Part shown: piece after piece, positions 38,699-49,998 of the stretch
How the letters are laid out: every line of letters begins with the position of its first letter
How positions within the stretch are numbered: the stretch's first letter is position 1
Assembly: GCF_042648405.1 (NCBI RefSeq)
Contig: NZ_JBHRXV010000001.1
Span: 1-64,000 of the forward strand
Reading direction: 5' to 3'
From: Sphingoaurantiacus capsulatus
GTDB taxonomy: Bacteria; Pseudomonadota; Alphaproteobacteria; Sphingomonadales; Sphingomonadaceae
DNA length: 64,000 nucleotides
Program-made: the position numbers and the translations under genes
Notes under the pieces: model-generated
The model's database searches: none
Told to the model about the DNA's origin: nothing
What the model saw: the letters and a program-made list of their open reading frames with translations, nothing else

Positions 38699-41164
38699 CT
38701 AGAAGCGGAGCTTACCGGAGAGGTAGTAGTAGCCGCCGCTGAGACCGAAGACGCTGTGGTTGTCGAGGACGATACCGTTGGCAGCCAGGCCAGGGCCGCG
38801 GCCCGGCGGGTATTTGTCGAAGACGTTGCGGGCGCCGACCGCGAGGCCGAACTGCTCGCTGACATCGTAGCCGATCTCGGCATCCCAGATCACCACGGCC
38901 TTGCGCGGCAGGAAGTTCGCCGCGCCGTCGAGGCGCTTCCACGAGCCGTAGTAGGTGCCGCGGACCATCAGGTTGAAGTCGCCGATCTTGTTGGTGACCG
39001 ACGCGTTGCCGCGCCAGTTCGGCGTGCCCTCTTCGAACTCGATGACCTGGGCGACGGTGTAGAAACCCTGCGGATTGCTCTTCAGATGCTGCTCATTGTA
39101 ATTCAGCGCGAGGCTGAGGTCGGTCTTGTTGCCGCCGCCCCATTCGAACCCGTAGGTCGTCACGAAGTCGAAGCCGCGGACGCGGGTGTCGAGCTTGTTC
39201 TGGAAGTAGCGGACCTGCTGCACCGACGCGCCGTTCGGGAAGCCGAGCGCCGCCAGCGCCGCGCGCTGCGCCGGGGTGGTGGTGACCGACGGGGTGAGCA
39301 GCAGACGATCGTCGACGTCGATCTGGTAGAAATCGAGCGTGGCGAGGAGGCCGTTGCCCGGCTGGAAGACCAGGCCCGCCGACTTGTTGAACGACGTCTC
39401 CGGCTTCAGCGGCGCCGACCCGAAGATCTGCGCGGCCGGCGAACCCGGGATCAGCACCGCATCGAGGATGAAGTTGTTGGTGATGCGGTCGATCTGCGAG
39501 GTCTGGCTGGTGCCGAACACCTGGCCGGCGGCCGGGGCTCGGAAGCCGGTGCTGACCGAGCCGCGGATCGCGAACATGTCGCTCAGCTCGAAGCGGGTCG
39601 CCGCCTTGGCACTGAGGTTGTCGCCGAACTCCTTATAATCCTCGTAGCGGGCGGCGAGGGCGATGTTCCAGCCTTCGACCGGATCGGTGTCGGCCTCGGC
39701 GAAGATCGCATAGCTGCTGCTGTCGAACGCGCCGGCGATGTTCGGGCTGAAGCCCTGGAAGCCGTTCGAGCCGACCGGCAGGTCGCGCAGCGGGCCGGCG
39801 GTGTAGGACGCGAGGTCGCCCGCGCCGATCGTGTAGGTTTCCTTGCGGTAGCTGACGCCGCCGAAGACCAGCAGGTCGCTGGCGAAGCCCACGTCGCTCG
39901 TGTAGCCGACCTCACCGTCGAGCTGCACTTCCTTCTGCTCGAGCGAACCCGGCTTGAATACCGTCGGCGAGCGCACGCCAAGTGACGGGTTGATGGTGTT
40001 CGCGATGGTGTAGTCGACCTTGCTTTTGCCGAGGCGGGCCGACACGTCCCAGGTCAGCGGGCCGTTGGTGTCGCGGAAGCCGCCGACGAGGCCGAGATCG
40101 GTCAGGTCGCCGGTGAACTGCGGCACGAAGCCGCCCGGATAGATGCGCGTCAGGTCGAAGATCTCGGGGTGCGCGGCGGTGCCGTCGAACGCCGAGTTGC
40201 CGAAGGTGGCGTGCGCCGGGAAGCCGCCGGCGGCGCGCGACTGGCGGTAGGAGAAGCCCACCGTCGAATCGGTCGTCATGTAGTTGGCGAAGAAATAGGC
40301 CTCCGCGTCGCCCCCAAGGTCGAGACCGGCGTTGAGCACGGTCTTGAACGAGGTGTAGTCGGGCTCGCCGAGCTCCGCCGGGAACTTCGGCACGCCGGCC
40401 TGGCCCGAGGCGCGCAGCGCGGCGGCGCCGTTCGGCTGGCCGCCGCGGAAGGTCTTCTTCTGGTCGGTATACTGGGCGCTGATGTTCATGAAGCCCGAGT
40501 CCCACAGCGGCAGGCCGAAGTTGCCCTGCACGTCGTAGGTGTCGCCGTCGCCCTTATAATATTGACCCATGTGGGCGATGATCGAGCCGCCCTCGGTGTC
40601 TTCCTTCAGCTCGAGGTTGATGACGCCGGCGATGGCGTCCGAGCCGTACTGCGCCGAGGCGCCGTCACGCAGCACCTCGATGCGCGAGAGCGCGATCGTC
40701 GGGATGACGTTGAAGTCCTGGCCCTGCGAGCCCGAGGTCGTCGCGTGGCCGGTACCGATCTGCACAATCGCCGAACGATGCCGGCGCTTTTTGTTGAGCA
40801 GCAGCAGCACGTGATCCGACGGCGACGCGCGGAGCGTGATCGGGCGGACGAACGACGAACCGTCGTTCAAGGGCAGGCGCTGTGCGTTGAACGCGGGGAC
40901 GAGGGTGCGCAGCGCGTCGTTGACGTCGGTGTAGCCGGTGGTGGTCACCACTTCCGGCTGGATGACGTCGATCGCGACGGGGCTGTCGGCGATGGTGCGG
41001 TCGCGGCGGCGCGAACCGAGGACGATGATGTCCTCCGCGTCCGAATCGTTCATCGCAACCTGCGTCGGCGCGGCAGCGTCGGCCGCCGTCTGCGCGTGCG
41101 CCTCGGCGACGCCGACGACCGTCAGCACCGACGGCAGCACCACTCGCGAAATCCAGCTCTTCAT
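38699..41164 (-). CDS. TonB-dependent outer-membrane receptor
   Basis: Energy-coupled outer-membrane importer, 821 residues. Signal peptide ends near AHAQ (about 25), a TonB-box-like DIIVLGSRRRDR (about 45-56) follows, then the plug domain (ITLRASPSDHVLLLLNKKRRHRS-type segment; IEVLRDGASAQYGSDAIAGVINL) and a 22-strand barrel ending in GGYYYLSGKLRF with terminal Phe. No siderophore gene nearby, so a carbon or peptide substrate is more likely than iron. The promoter region holds the site at 41237-41254. Confidence 0.93.
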   Translation of the reverse strand: MKSWISRVVLPSVLTVVGVAEAHAQTAADAAAPTQVAMNDSDAEDIIVLGSRRRDRTIADSPVAIDVIQPEVVTTTGYTDVNDALRTLVPAFNAQRLPLNDGSSFVRPITLRASPSDHVLLLLNKKRRHRSAIVQIGTGHATTSGSQGQDFNVIPTIALSRIEVLRDGASAQYGSDAIAGVINLELKEDTEGGSIIAHMGQYYKGDGDTYDVQGNFGLPLWDSGFMNISAQYTDQKKTFRGGQPNGAAALRASGQAGVPKFPAELGEPDYTSFKTVLNAGLDLGGDAEAYFFANYMTTDSTVGFSYRQSRAAGGFPAHATFGNSAFDGTAAHPEIFDLTRIYPGGFVPQFTGDLTDLGLVGGFRDTNGPLTWDVSARLGKSKVDYTIANTINPSLGVRSPTVFKPGSLEQKEVQLDGEVGYTSDVGFASDLLVFGGVSYRKETYTIGAGDLASYTAGPLRDLPVGSNGFQGFSPNIAGAFDSSSYAIFAEADTDPVEGWNIALAARYEDYKEFGDNLSAKAATRFELSDMFAIRGSVSTGFRAPAAGQVFGTSQTSQIDRITNNFILDAVLIPGSPAAQIFGSAPLKPETSFNKSAGLVFQPGNGLLATLDFYQIDVDDRLLLTPSVTTTPAQRAALAALGFPNGASVQQVRYFQNKLDTRVRGFDFVTTYGFEWGGGNKTDLSLALNYNEQHLKSNPQGFYTVAQVIEFEEGTPNWRGNASVTNKIGDFNLMVRGTYYGSWKRLDGAANFLPRKAVVIWDAEIGYDVSEQFGLAVGARNVFDKYPPGRGPGLAANGIVLDNHSVFGLSGGYYYLSGKLRF

Positions 41165-41477
41165 GTCTCTCCCCCTTGTCGCTCAGGACCCATGGCCCGC
41201 GGCAGACCGCCTCCTACAGCGCCGACCGCGAATGTCATTTTCCTATCATAAAATTTCCGATCGTGAAGATGCTTTATTTCGGGGCCGACATAGGGAAACT
41301 ACGCGGTTCGCGCCTGAAAACAGCCAATTCCTCCTTTATCTATGGCAAAAATGCCACGCTGAACGGGCTACGTCAGCCGCCTAACTGGTTAAATCGCGAA
41401 AATCACATGATCCACGATTGGAAATATTTTTCCGATCAGCTTGCACGAAAAACGGCTTTGGTGTTGAACACCGGCCT
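41165..41477. promoter_or_regulatory. Divergent promoter region with two candidate operator sites
   Basis: This 313-base gap separates the TonB receptor (minus) from the ALDH7-type gene (plus) and is unusually AT-rich. Site B, ATTTTCCTATCATAAAAT (41237-41254), nearly repeats palindrome A before the M19 gene. Site C (41416-41438) contains GATTGGAAA facing TTTCCGATC and shares TTTTCCGATCA with site B's TTTTCCTATCA. TTTCCGATC also follows site B. No coding frame is convincing here. Confidence 0.6.
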
Positions 41478-43067
41478 ATGAACATGATGTCGTCCGCCGG
41501 CCTCGCGCCGTTTGCCGTTGCTTCCGACGCCGACCCTGCGCGTACCCATGCCGACGCGCTGAAGGCGCTCGGCCTGTCGCTCGATTCGCATCGCGGCGAT
41601 GACTTGCCCGTCCGTTCGCCGATCGACGGTGCGCTGCTCGCCACTCTGGGCACGCATGATGCCGCCGACATCGACGCGATGGTCGCCCGCGCGCGGACTG
41701 CGTTTCTTGACTGGCGGCAGGTCCCCGCCCCGCATCGCGGCGAGTTGGTCCGCCGCTTCGGCACCTTGGTGCGCGACAATCTCGACCCGCTGTCGGCGCT
41801 GCTGTCGGCGGAGAACGGCAAGATCCTCGAGGAAGCGCGCGGCGAGGTGCAGGAGGTCGTCGACATCTGCGAATTCGCGGTCGGCCTGTCGCGCCAGCTC
41901 TATGGCCTGACCATCGCGTCGGAGCGCCCGCAGCACCGGCTCACCGAATATTGGCACCCGGTCGGCGTGCTCGGCCTTATCTCCGCCTTCAACTTCCCCG
42001 CCGCCGTCTGGGCGTGGGGGACGACGGTGGCGCTGGTCTGCGGCAACGCCGGCATCTGGAAGCCGTCCGAAAAGACGCCGACCACCGCGCTCGCCTTCGT
42101 CGGGCTGCTGCAGCGCGCGATGCGCGACTTCGAGGCGGCGCCGGCGAACCTCGTCCAGGTGGCAATCGGCGGCGCCGACATCGGCGCGCGCCTGGCCGAC
42201 CATCCCGGCATCGACATGCTGAGCGCGACCGGCAGCACGCGCATGGGCCGCGACGTCGCCGTGCGCACCGCGCAGCGTTTCGCCCGCTCGATCCTCGAAC
42301 TCGGCGGCAACAACGCGATGATCGTGACGCCGAGCGCCGATCTCGACCTCGCCATCCCCGCCATCACCTTCGCCGCCGCCGGCACCGCCGGCCAGCGCTG
42401 CACCACCTTGCGCCGCCTGATCGTCCATGAGGACCGCAAGGCCGAGCTGCTGGCGAGGCTGATGCCGGTGATCGGCAAGCTGTCGACGGGCAACCCGCTC
42501 GCCGAGGGCGTGCAGGTTGGCCCGCTGATCGACGGCGCCGCGTTCGACCGCATGCAGGCGGCGCTGGAGCGCGCGCGCGCTGAAGGCGGCACCGTCCACG
42601 GCGGCGAGCGGATCACCGACGGCGTGCCGGCGACCGGCTATTATGTCCGCCCCGCCATCGTCGAGATGCCGGGCCAGAGCGCCATCGTCTGCGAGGAAAC
42701 CTTCGCGCCGATCCTCTACGTCATCATCTATCGCGAGTTCACGCAAGCGATCACGCTGCAGAACGGCGTGCCGCAGGGCCTGTCTTCGGCGGTGTTCACC
42801 ATGGACATGCGCGAGGCCGAATATTTCCAGTCGGCGCTGGGCAGCGACTGCGGCATCGTCAACGTCAACATCGGCACCAGCGGCGCCGAGATCGGTGGGG
42901 CGTTCGGCGGCGAGAAGCAGACCGGCGGCGGCCGCGTCTCCGGCTCCGACAGCTGGAAGAACTATATGCGCCGGGCGACCGCCACGGTGAATTATTCGAG
43001 CACATTGACGCTGGCGCAGGGCGTGCGCTTCGATGTGGTGGAAGACGATAACAAGGGAGGGAATTGA
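41478..43067 (+). CDS. ALDH7-type aldehyde dehydrogenase (piperideine-6-carboxylate dehydrogenase-like)
   Basis: 529 residues. Active-site Cys in GTAGQRCTTLRRL, NAD site in ISAFNFPAAVWAWG and KPSEKTPTTA. The C-terminal block GTSGAEIGGAFGGEKQTGGG followed by RVSGSDSWKNYMRRATATVNYS marks the ALDH7/antiquitin group, which oxidises alpha-aminoadipate semialdehyde from lysine. The actual substrate here is not proven. ATG at 41478 has no good ribosome-binding site; ATGs at 41484 and 41487 are near. An upstream TTG would overlap operator site C. Stop overlaps the next start by one base. Confidence 0.88.
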   Translation: MNMMSSAGLAPFAVASDADPARTHADALKALGLSLDSHRGDDLPVRSPIDGALLATLGTHDAADIDAMVARARTAFLDWRQVPAPHRGELVRRFGTLVRDNLDPLSALLSAENGKILEEARGEVQEVVDICEFAVGLSRQLYGLTIASERPQHRLTEYWHPVGVLGLISAFNFPAAVWAWGTTVALVCGNAGIWKPSEKTPTTALAFVGLLQRAMRDFEAAPANLVQVAIGGADIGARLADHPGIDMLSATGSTRMGRDVAVRTAQRFARSILELGGNNAMIVTPSADLDLAIPAITFAAAGTAGQRCTTLRRLIVHEDRKAELLARLMPVIGKLSTGNPLAEGVQVGPLIDGAAFDRMQAALERARAEGGTVHGGERITDGVPATGYYVRPAIVEMPGQSAIVCEETFAPILYVIIYREFTQAITLQNGVPQGLSSAVFTMDMREAEYFQSALGSDCGIVNVNIGTSGAEIGGAFGGEKQTGGGRVSGSDSWKNYMRRATATVNYSSTLTLAQGVRFDVVEDDNKGGN

Positions 43068-44059
43068 TGCTGAAGACCAGCCTGACCGCGGCGCTGCTGG
43101 CGAGCGCGCTCGCCATCGCCGCCCCCGCCGCCGCGCAGCCGACCGGCGACAGCCCGCAGGGCACCTCGCTGCTCGGCCAGCCGCTCATCACCTATGCCAA
43201 CCGCAACGCCAACGTCGCGCCGGTCGAGACCTTGGCGCGCGCCGCGCGTGACGCCAAGGCGGCGTTCGACGCCGGCATGACCGCCGACAATGCCACCTGG
43301 TACGGCCGCATCCTGTTCTACCAGGGCTACACCAAGGAATCGCTGGCGGTGTACGACGCCGCGCTGAAGCGCTTCCCCAATTCGGCGAAGCTGCTGCGCC
43401 ACCGCGCGCACCGGCTGTTCTCGCTCCGCCAGTTCGACGCCTCGATCGAGGCGGGCCTGAAGGCGGACAAGCTGTATCAGGGCCAGCCGCTCGAGCGCGA
43501 AAAGCCCGGCCCCGACTATTTCAAGGGCGATCCGGACATCGTCCAGTTCTACCTCTACTACCACCTCGGCCAGGCGTATTTCGCCAAGCGCGATTACGCC
43601 AACGCCGCCAAATATTTCACCAAGTCGGGCGAAACCTCGATGTTCGACCGCGACCTGTCGAACGAGACGGCCAGCACCTACTGGCGCTACCTGTCGCTGG
43701 CGCGCGGCGGCAACATGATCGAGGCGCAGAAGCTGATCGACGGCTACGATGTGCGGCTGTTCCACCTGCACCCGACCGGCGGATCGGATGTCTATTTCGA
43801 CGCGATCCAGCTGTTCAAGGGCAACCGCGCGGCAAACACCTTCTTCAGCAACACCGACAGCGGCCGCGCCTTTGCGACCGCCGACGCCACCGCGGCTTCG
43901 ACGTCGTACAGCCTTGCCAATTATCACCTGCTGATGGGCAACCGCGACGAGGCCAAGCAGTGGCTGAAGCGCGCGATGTCGGTCGACGCGTGGAGCTTCT
44001 TCGCGCGCATCCAGGCCGAGGCCGACTGGGTGGCGCTGTTCCCCGGCGAGAAGCCGTAA
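43067..44059 (+). CDS. Exported TPR protein B of the HTH–cupin locus
   Basis: 330 residues with signal peptide MLKTSLTAALLASALAIAAP ending near AAAQ. Helical TPR-like repeats: WYGRILFYQGYTKESLAVYD, LLRHRAHRLFSLRQFDASIE, QFYLYYHLGQAYFAKRDYAN. Paralogue of the protein at 35807-36769 (see there). The ATG overlaps the ALDH stop (TGATG) and has GGGAGG upstream, so it is coupled to the dehydrogenase. Followed by a strong terminator. Function unknown. Confidence 0.82.
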   Translation: MLKTSLTAALLASALAIAAPAAAQPTGDSPQGTSLLGQPLITYANRNANVAPVETLARAARDAKAAFDAGMTADNATWYGRILFYQGYTKESLAVYDAALKRFPNSAKLLRHRAHRLFSLRQFDASIEAGLKADKLYQGQPLEREKPGPDYFKGDPDIVQFYLYYHLGQAYFAKRDYANAAKYFTKSGETSMFDRDLSNETASTYWRYLSLARGGNMIEAQKLIDGYDVRLFHLHPTGGSDVYFDAIQLFKGNRAANTFFSNTDSGRAFATADATAASTSYSLANYHLLMGNRDEAKQWLKRAMSVDAWSFFARIQAEADWVALFPGEKP

Positions 44060-44084
44060 CCGACCCCTCAGCGGTACGGACAGG

Positions 44085-44118
44085 GCGGCGGGAGCTTCAG
44101 CTTCCGCCGCTTTCTTTT
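44085..44118 (+). terminator. Intrinsic terminator of the ALDH7–TPR operon
   Basis: Stem GCGGCGGGAGCT/AGCTTCCGCCGC (11 of 12 paired) with a two-base loop, followed by TTTCTTTT. It starts 26 bases after the TPR B stop. Confidence 0.85.
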
Positions 44119-44187
44119 GTCGCGGCGCGAACCGCCCCACAACCAATGAATCGGTTGACGCCGGCCATCCACAGCGCCTAGGTCTTT

Positions 44188-44206
44188 ATTGATAATGGAT
44201 ATCAAT
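44188..44206. promoter_or_regulatory. Fur-like box
   Basis: ATTGATAATGGATATCAAT is a palindrome (ATTGATA-N5-TATCAAT). The inner TGATAATGGATATCA matches 12 of 14 informative bases of the Fur 7-1-7 consensus TGATAAT-N-ATTATCA. It lies 21 bases before the hypothetical gene at 44228, which is coupled to ferredoxin–NADP reductase. Confidence 0.6.
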
Positions 44207-44227
44207 ATCGGCGCAAAGGATGGGCGG

Positions 44228-44689
44228 ATGAACGGCGTTTACGACTTCCTCGACCAGCCTGTGGTGAAGCTTTCCCCCGGCAGCCGGCTGCTGCTCTGGT
44301 CGCTGCGCGCCTGGGCCGATGCGCTGGCGCGCAAGACCTGCCCGCCGGCCGCACTCGCCCCCGCCTATGCGATGCACGACATGCTGCCCGCGGTGAACGA
44401 CCTCAACATGGCCGCCGCGCTGCTCAACAGCAACGGCCGCACCAAGTTCATGCTCGCGCCGTTGCGCGCCTGCCGTGTGGCGGAGGACGAGGCGCTGCTG
44501 ATCAACCTGTGGCGCGATGTGGCGGCCGGCGAGGACGCGCGGGCAAAGGCCACGCTTGAAGCTTGCGTCGACAAAAGCTCGGTCGGGCCGCTGCTGACGG
44601 CCGTCGGCGAGCATGCGGCCAAGATGACGGTTGCCGGCTTCGCGCCGCTCGGCCTTTCCGCAACCCAGACGACGGATGAACGTGCGTGA
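44228..44689 (+). CDS. Conserved hypothetical protein upstream of fpr
   Basis: 153 residues, soluble by appearance, no signal peptide. Starts MNGVYDFLDQPVVKLSPGSR at an ATG preceded by AAAGGATGGG; an upstream TTG (44189) would sit inside the Fur-like box and is rejected. Largely helical with AMHDMLPAVNDLNMAAALLN. I do not recognise a family. It overlaps fpr by 4 bases, and the Fur-like box suggests both are iron-controlled. A role in iron or redox metabolism is only an inference from position. Confidence 0.72.
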   Translation: MNGVYDFLDQPVVKLSPGSRLLLWSLRAWADALARKTCPPAALAPAYAMHDMLPAVNDLNMAAALLNSNGRTKFMLAPLRACRVAEDEALLINLWRDVAAGEDARAKATLEACVDKSSVGPLLTAVGEHAAKMTVAGFAPLGLSATQTTDERA

Positions 44690-45498
44690 GCGACCGGATT
44701 GCCGCGATGACGACCCTTGCCCCTTCCGCCGCGCTCACCGTCGAGACGGTGCGGTCGGTGAGGCATTGGAACGCGCATCTGTTCAGCTTCACCCTGACCC
44801 GCCCGCCGAGCCTGCGCTTCCGCTCGGGCGAGTTCATCATGCTCGGGCTGCCCGGCGAGGGCCGGCCGCTGCTGCGCGCCTATTCGATCGCCAGCCCGGC
44901 CTGGTCGGACGAGATCGAGATCCTGTCGATCAAGATCGCCGACGGCCCCCTCACCTCGCGGCTCCAGCGGATCAAGCCGGGCGACCAGCTGTTCCTCGGC
45001 CGCAAGCCGACCGGCACGCTCGTCGCCGATGCGCTGACGCCGGGGCGGCGGCTGTTCCTGCTGTCGACGGGCACCGGCCTCGCGCCTTTCCTCAGCCTGA
45101 TCCGCGATCCGGACATCTACGACCGCTTCGGCCAGGTGGTGCTGGTGCATTCGGTGCGCCGCGTCGACGACCTCGCCTTCCGCGAGGCGCTCGAGAGCCA
45201 ACTCGCCGACGATCCGCTGGTGCGCGACCAGGCGCTGCTGCAGTTCGAATATATGCCGACGGTGACCCGCGAGCCGTTCCGCACACAGGGCCGCATCGGC
45301 GACCTGATCGACGACGGCCGGCTGTTCACGCGCGTCGCCGGCCCCGCGCAGCTCGACCCGGCGACCGACCGGGTGATGATGTGCGGCAGCATGGCGATGA
45401 TCAAGGAGCTCGGGGTGCGGCTCGACGGGCTCGGCTTCACCGAGGGGTCGAACACGGCGCCCGGCGATTACGTCATCGAGCGCGCCTTCGTCGGTTAG
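44686..45498 (+). CDS. fpr: Ferredoxin–NADP(+) reductase
   Basis: FAD enzyme moving electrons between NADPH and ferredoxin or flavodoxin. 270 residues from a GTG overlapping the previous stop; ATG at 44707 would give 263 and is equally acceptable. FAD motif RAYSIASPAW, phosphate-binding KIADGPLTSRLQ, NADP motif LLSTGTGLAPFLSLIRDPDIY, and the C-terminus VIERAFVG typical of the proteobacterial subclass. May supply electrons to iron–sulfur or haem enzymes, or counter oxidative stress. Confidence 0.93.
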   Translation: MSDRIAAMTTLAPSAALTVETVRSVRHWNAHLFSFTLTRPPSLRFRSGEFIMLGLPGEGRPLLRAYSIASPAWSDEIEILSIKIADGPLTSRLQRIKPGDQLFLGRKPTGTLVADALTPGRRLFLLSTGTGLAPFLSLIRDPDIYDRFGQVVLVHSVRRVDDLAFREALESQLADDPLVRDQALLQFEYMPTVTREPFRTQGRIGDLIDDGRLFTRVAGPAQLDPATDRVMMCGSMAMIKELGVRLDGLGFTEGSNTAPGDYVIERAFVG

Positions 45499-45881
45499 GG
45501 CTCGGCGTAGCCGGTCGCTTTCAGGTTCAGTTTGCCGCGCGGGTCTTCGGCGAAGAATAAGCCGCCGCTCTGCCGCGACTTTCCGGGGACGTAATCGAGC
45601 GTCGTGGCGGCGGTCGCGTCACCGGCGGTCGCCTCGATCTCGACATTGGCGGCGGTTGCCGGCGAATGGTTGATCGCGGTGAAGGTCACCACCCAGCCGG
45701 GGTTGGCGGCAACGATGCGATCGGCGCGTACCTCGATCGACGGCGGCGCCTTGCCGCGCCCCTCCCACGCCCGCCAGCCCATCGCGCCGAGCATCAGCAG
45801 GGTCAGCAGCAGGCCGATGCCGGCCGCCGCCCATTCGAGCGCCGGGGTGCGCCGCGGCGCCGGCTTCTTGCGCGCCGCCAT
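45495..45881 (-). CDS. TIGR02588-like small membrane protein
   Basis: 128 residues: basic N-terminus, one membrane segment (about 16-35, AAAGIGLLLTLLMLGAMGW), then a periplasmic beta domain (VTFTAINHSPATAANVEIEA). The pattern and its partner gene match the TIGR02588 family, which is found beside TIGR02587 membrane proteins. Function unknown. ATG overlaps the partner's stop by one base; the 3' end meets fpr convergently with a 4-base overlap. Confidence 0.72.
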   Translation of the reverse strand: MAARKKPAPRRTPALEWAAAGIGLLLTLLMLGAMGWRAWEGRGKAPPSIEVRADRIVAANPGWVVTFTAINHSPATAANVEIEATAGDATAATTLDYVPGKSRQSGGLFFAEDPRGKLNLKATGYAEP

Positions 45882-46756
45882 CAGACGATCAGCCGCGCGA
45901 TTGCGGCACCGAGCGACGCCGGCAGGCCGAGAACGGCAACCATCGTCGCCACCTCGCCGATCGACACGCCGTCGGTGCGGCCGAAGGTCCAGAGAACATA
46001 GAGGCTGACCAGCAACGCTACGCCGTAGCCGGCGATCGAGAAGGTGAGAAAGGTTGCGCGATGCCCGGCTTCTCCGATCTCCTCCTGCCCCGAGAAGCCG
46101 GCGACATAGACGAAGGCGTGCAACACCAGCACCGAGACGATGATCGTCGCGAGGCCGTGCCAGGGCGTCATCTTGAAGGCGATGAGGATCATCTCCTCGG
46201 TCGGCGCGACGTTGAAGGCGAGGAACAGCGCGCCGGCAGCCATCAGGAACAACTGCCCCAGATAGCCGGCGCGGCGCTGCTTCTCCGCCTGCTCTTCATC
46301 GTCGCTGTCGGCCGAGAGCTGGCGCCGCGCCACCACCGCGCCGATGCTCGCCGGGATCGCCTGGACAGCGATTTTGCCCGCGATTTCGCCCCACGGCATG
46401 CCGGGTGCGACGATGCCGATCAGCGCCAGCGCCCCGGCCGAGGCGATGACGCCGACCGCATAAGCAGCGAGCGCGTCGCACAGCGCGTCTCGAAGCCCGT
46501 GCGTCGCCTCGAACCCGGCGAAATGGGTGAGGCCGAGCAGCACCGCGAAGTTGAGCAGCATGAACAGCAGCAGCCGTACCGGATCCATCGTGAAGCCGAG
46601 CGCCCACATCTCCATCGTCATCAGCAGCGGAATCGCGAAGATGATCGCGCCGGCAAAGGCGCGGATCAGCCCGATCGCATAGTCGCGGTTGGTGACGGCA
46701 GTCTGGTCGGCGGCGGCCAAGCGCTTGTCTCCGGCTCGTTGCGGAGGTCGAACCAT
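45881..46756 (-). CDS. TIGR02587-like polytopic membrane protein
   Basis: 291 residues with seven or eight membrane segments, beginning DYAIGLIRAFAGAIIFAIPL and including the conserved-looking LAFNVAPTEEMILIAF. It resembles the TIGR02587/DUF2391 family. ATG at 46756 chosen because the frame further upstream runs into the rRNA terminator. Coupled to the TIGR02588-like gene. No catalytic motif recognised; transport or stress role is open. Confidence 0.75.
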   Translation of the reverse strand: MVRPPQRAGDKRLAAADQTAVTNRDYAIGLIRAFAGAIIFAIPLLMTMEMWALGFTMDPVRLLLFMLLNFAVLLGLTHFAGFEATHGLRDALCDALAAYAVGVIASAGALALIGIVAPGMPWGEIAGKIAVQAIPASIGAVVARRQLSADSDDEEQAEKQRRAGYLGQLFLMAAGALFLAFNVAPTEEMILIAFKMTPWHGLATIIVSVLVLHAFVYVAGFSGQEEIGEAGHRATFLTFSIAGYGVALLVSLYVLWTFGRTDGVSIGEVATMVAVLGLPASLGAAIARLIV

Positions 46757-46808
46757 CCGGCGCGGCGCCGGGTTCCGCGATTGGGGGTCAGCCGATCTGC
46801 ACCAAACA

Positions 46809-46842
46809 ACAAAAAACCCCGAAAGCGGCATGCTTTCGGGGC
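46809..46842 (-). terminator. Intrinsic terminator of the rRNA operon
   Basis: Read on minus: GCCCCGAAAGC, loop ATGCC, GCTTTCGGGG, then TTTTTTG. Strong stem and a clean T run, 8 bases after the tRNA-fMet CCA end. Confidence 0.95.
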
Positions 46843-46849
46843 CTATGTT

Positions 46850-46926
<77 letters not shown>

Positions 46927-46996
46927 CCAAACTTGTGCCGACGGGCGGCAGAGACATGTGAATGGGTTTGAAATCTCAATTGCGCCGGCTTCAAAG

Positions 46997-47111
46997 CCTG
47001 GCGGCGACCTACTCTTCCATCGCTTAAGCGATAGTACCATCGGCGCTGTCTGGTTTCACGGCCGAGTTCGGGATGGGATCGGGTGGGGCACAGACGCTAG
47101 GGCCACCAAGC
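46997..47111 (-). rRNA. rrf: 5S ribosomal RNA
   Basis: About 115 bases; contains CCGATCCCATCCCGAACTCG-type segment (on minus, CACCCGATCCCATCCCGAAC) typical of bacterial 5S. Ends are estimated to within a few bases. Confidence 0.92.
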
Positions 47112-47202
47112 TATGAAGCAGGCGCAATTGGGATGAAATCGAAGCCGTGCAGGCCTTTATTCTTAGAACGCTTCTCAACGCTGACGTTGGAAGTGTGAAC
47201 TC

Positions 47203-49998
<2,796 letters not shown>

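Noticed and set aside
41418..41477. TTG start for the ALDH7-type gene 20 codons upstream
   Set aside because: It lies in the AT-rich operator region, lacks a ribosome-binding site, and adds residues not expected for the family.
43067..44059. TPR protein B as a type II secretion or pilus-assembly lipoprotein (PilF/GspS-like)
   Set aside because: It has a cleavable signal without a lipobox and is coupled to a dehydrogenase gene far from the gsp operon.
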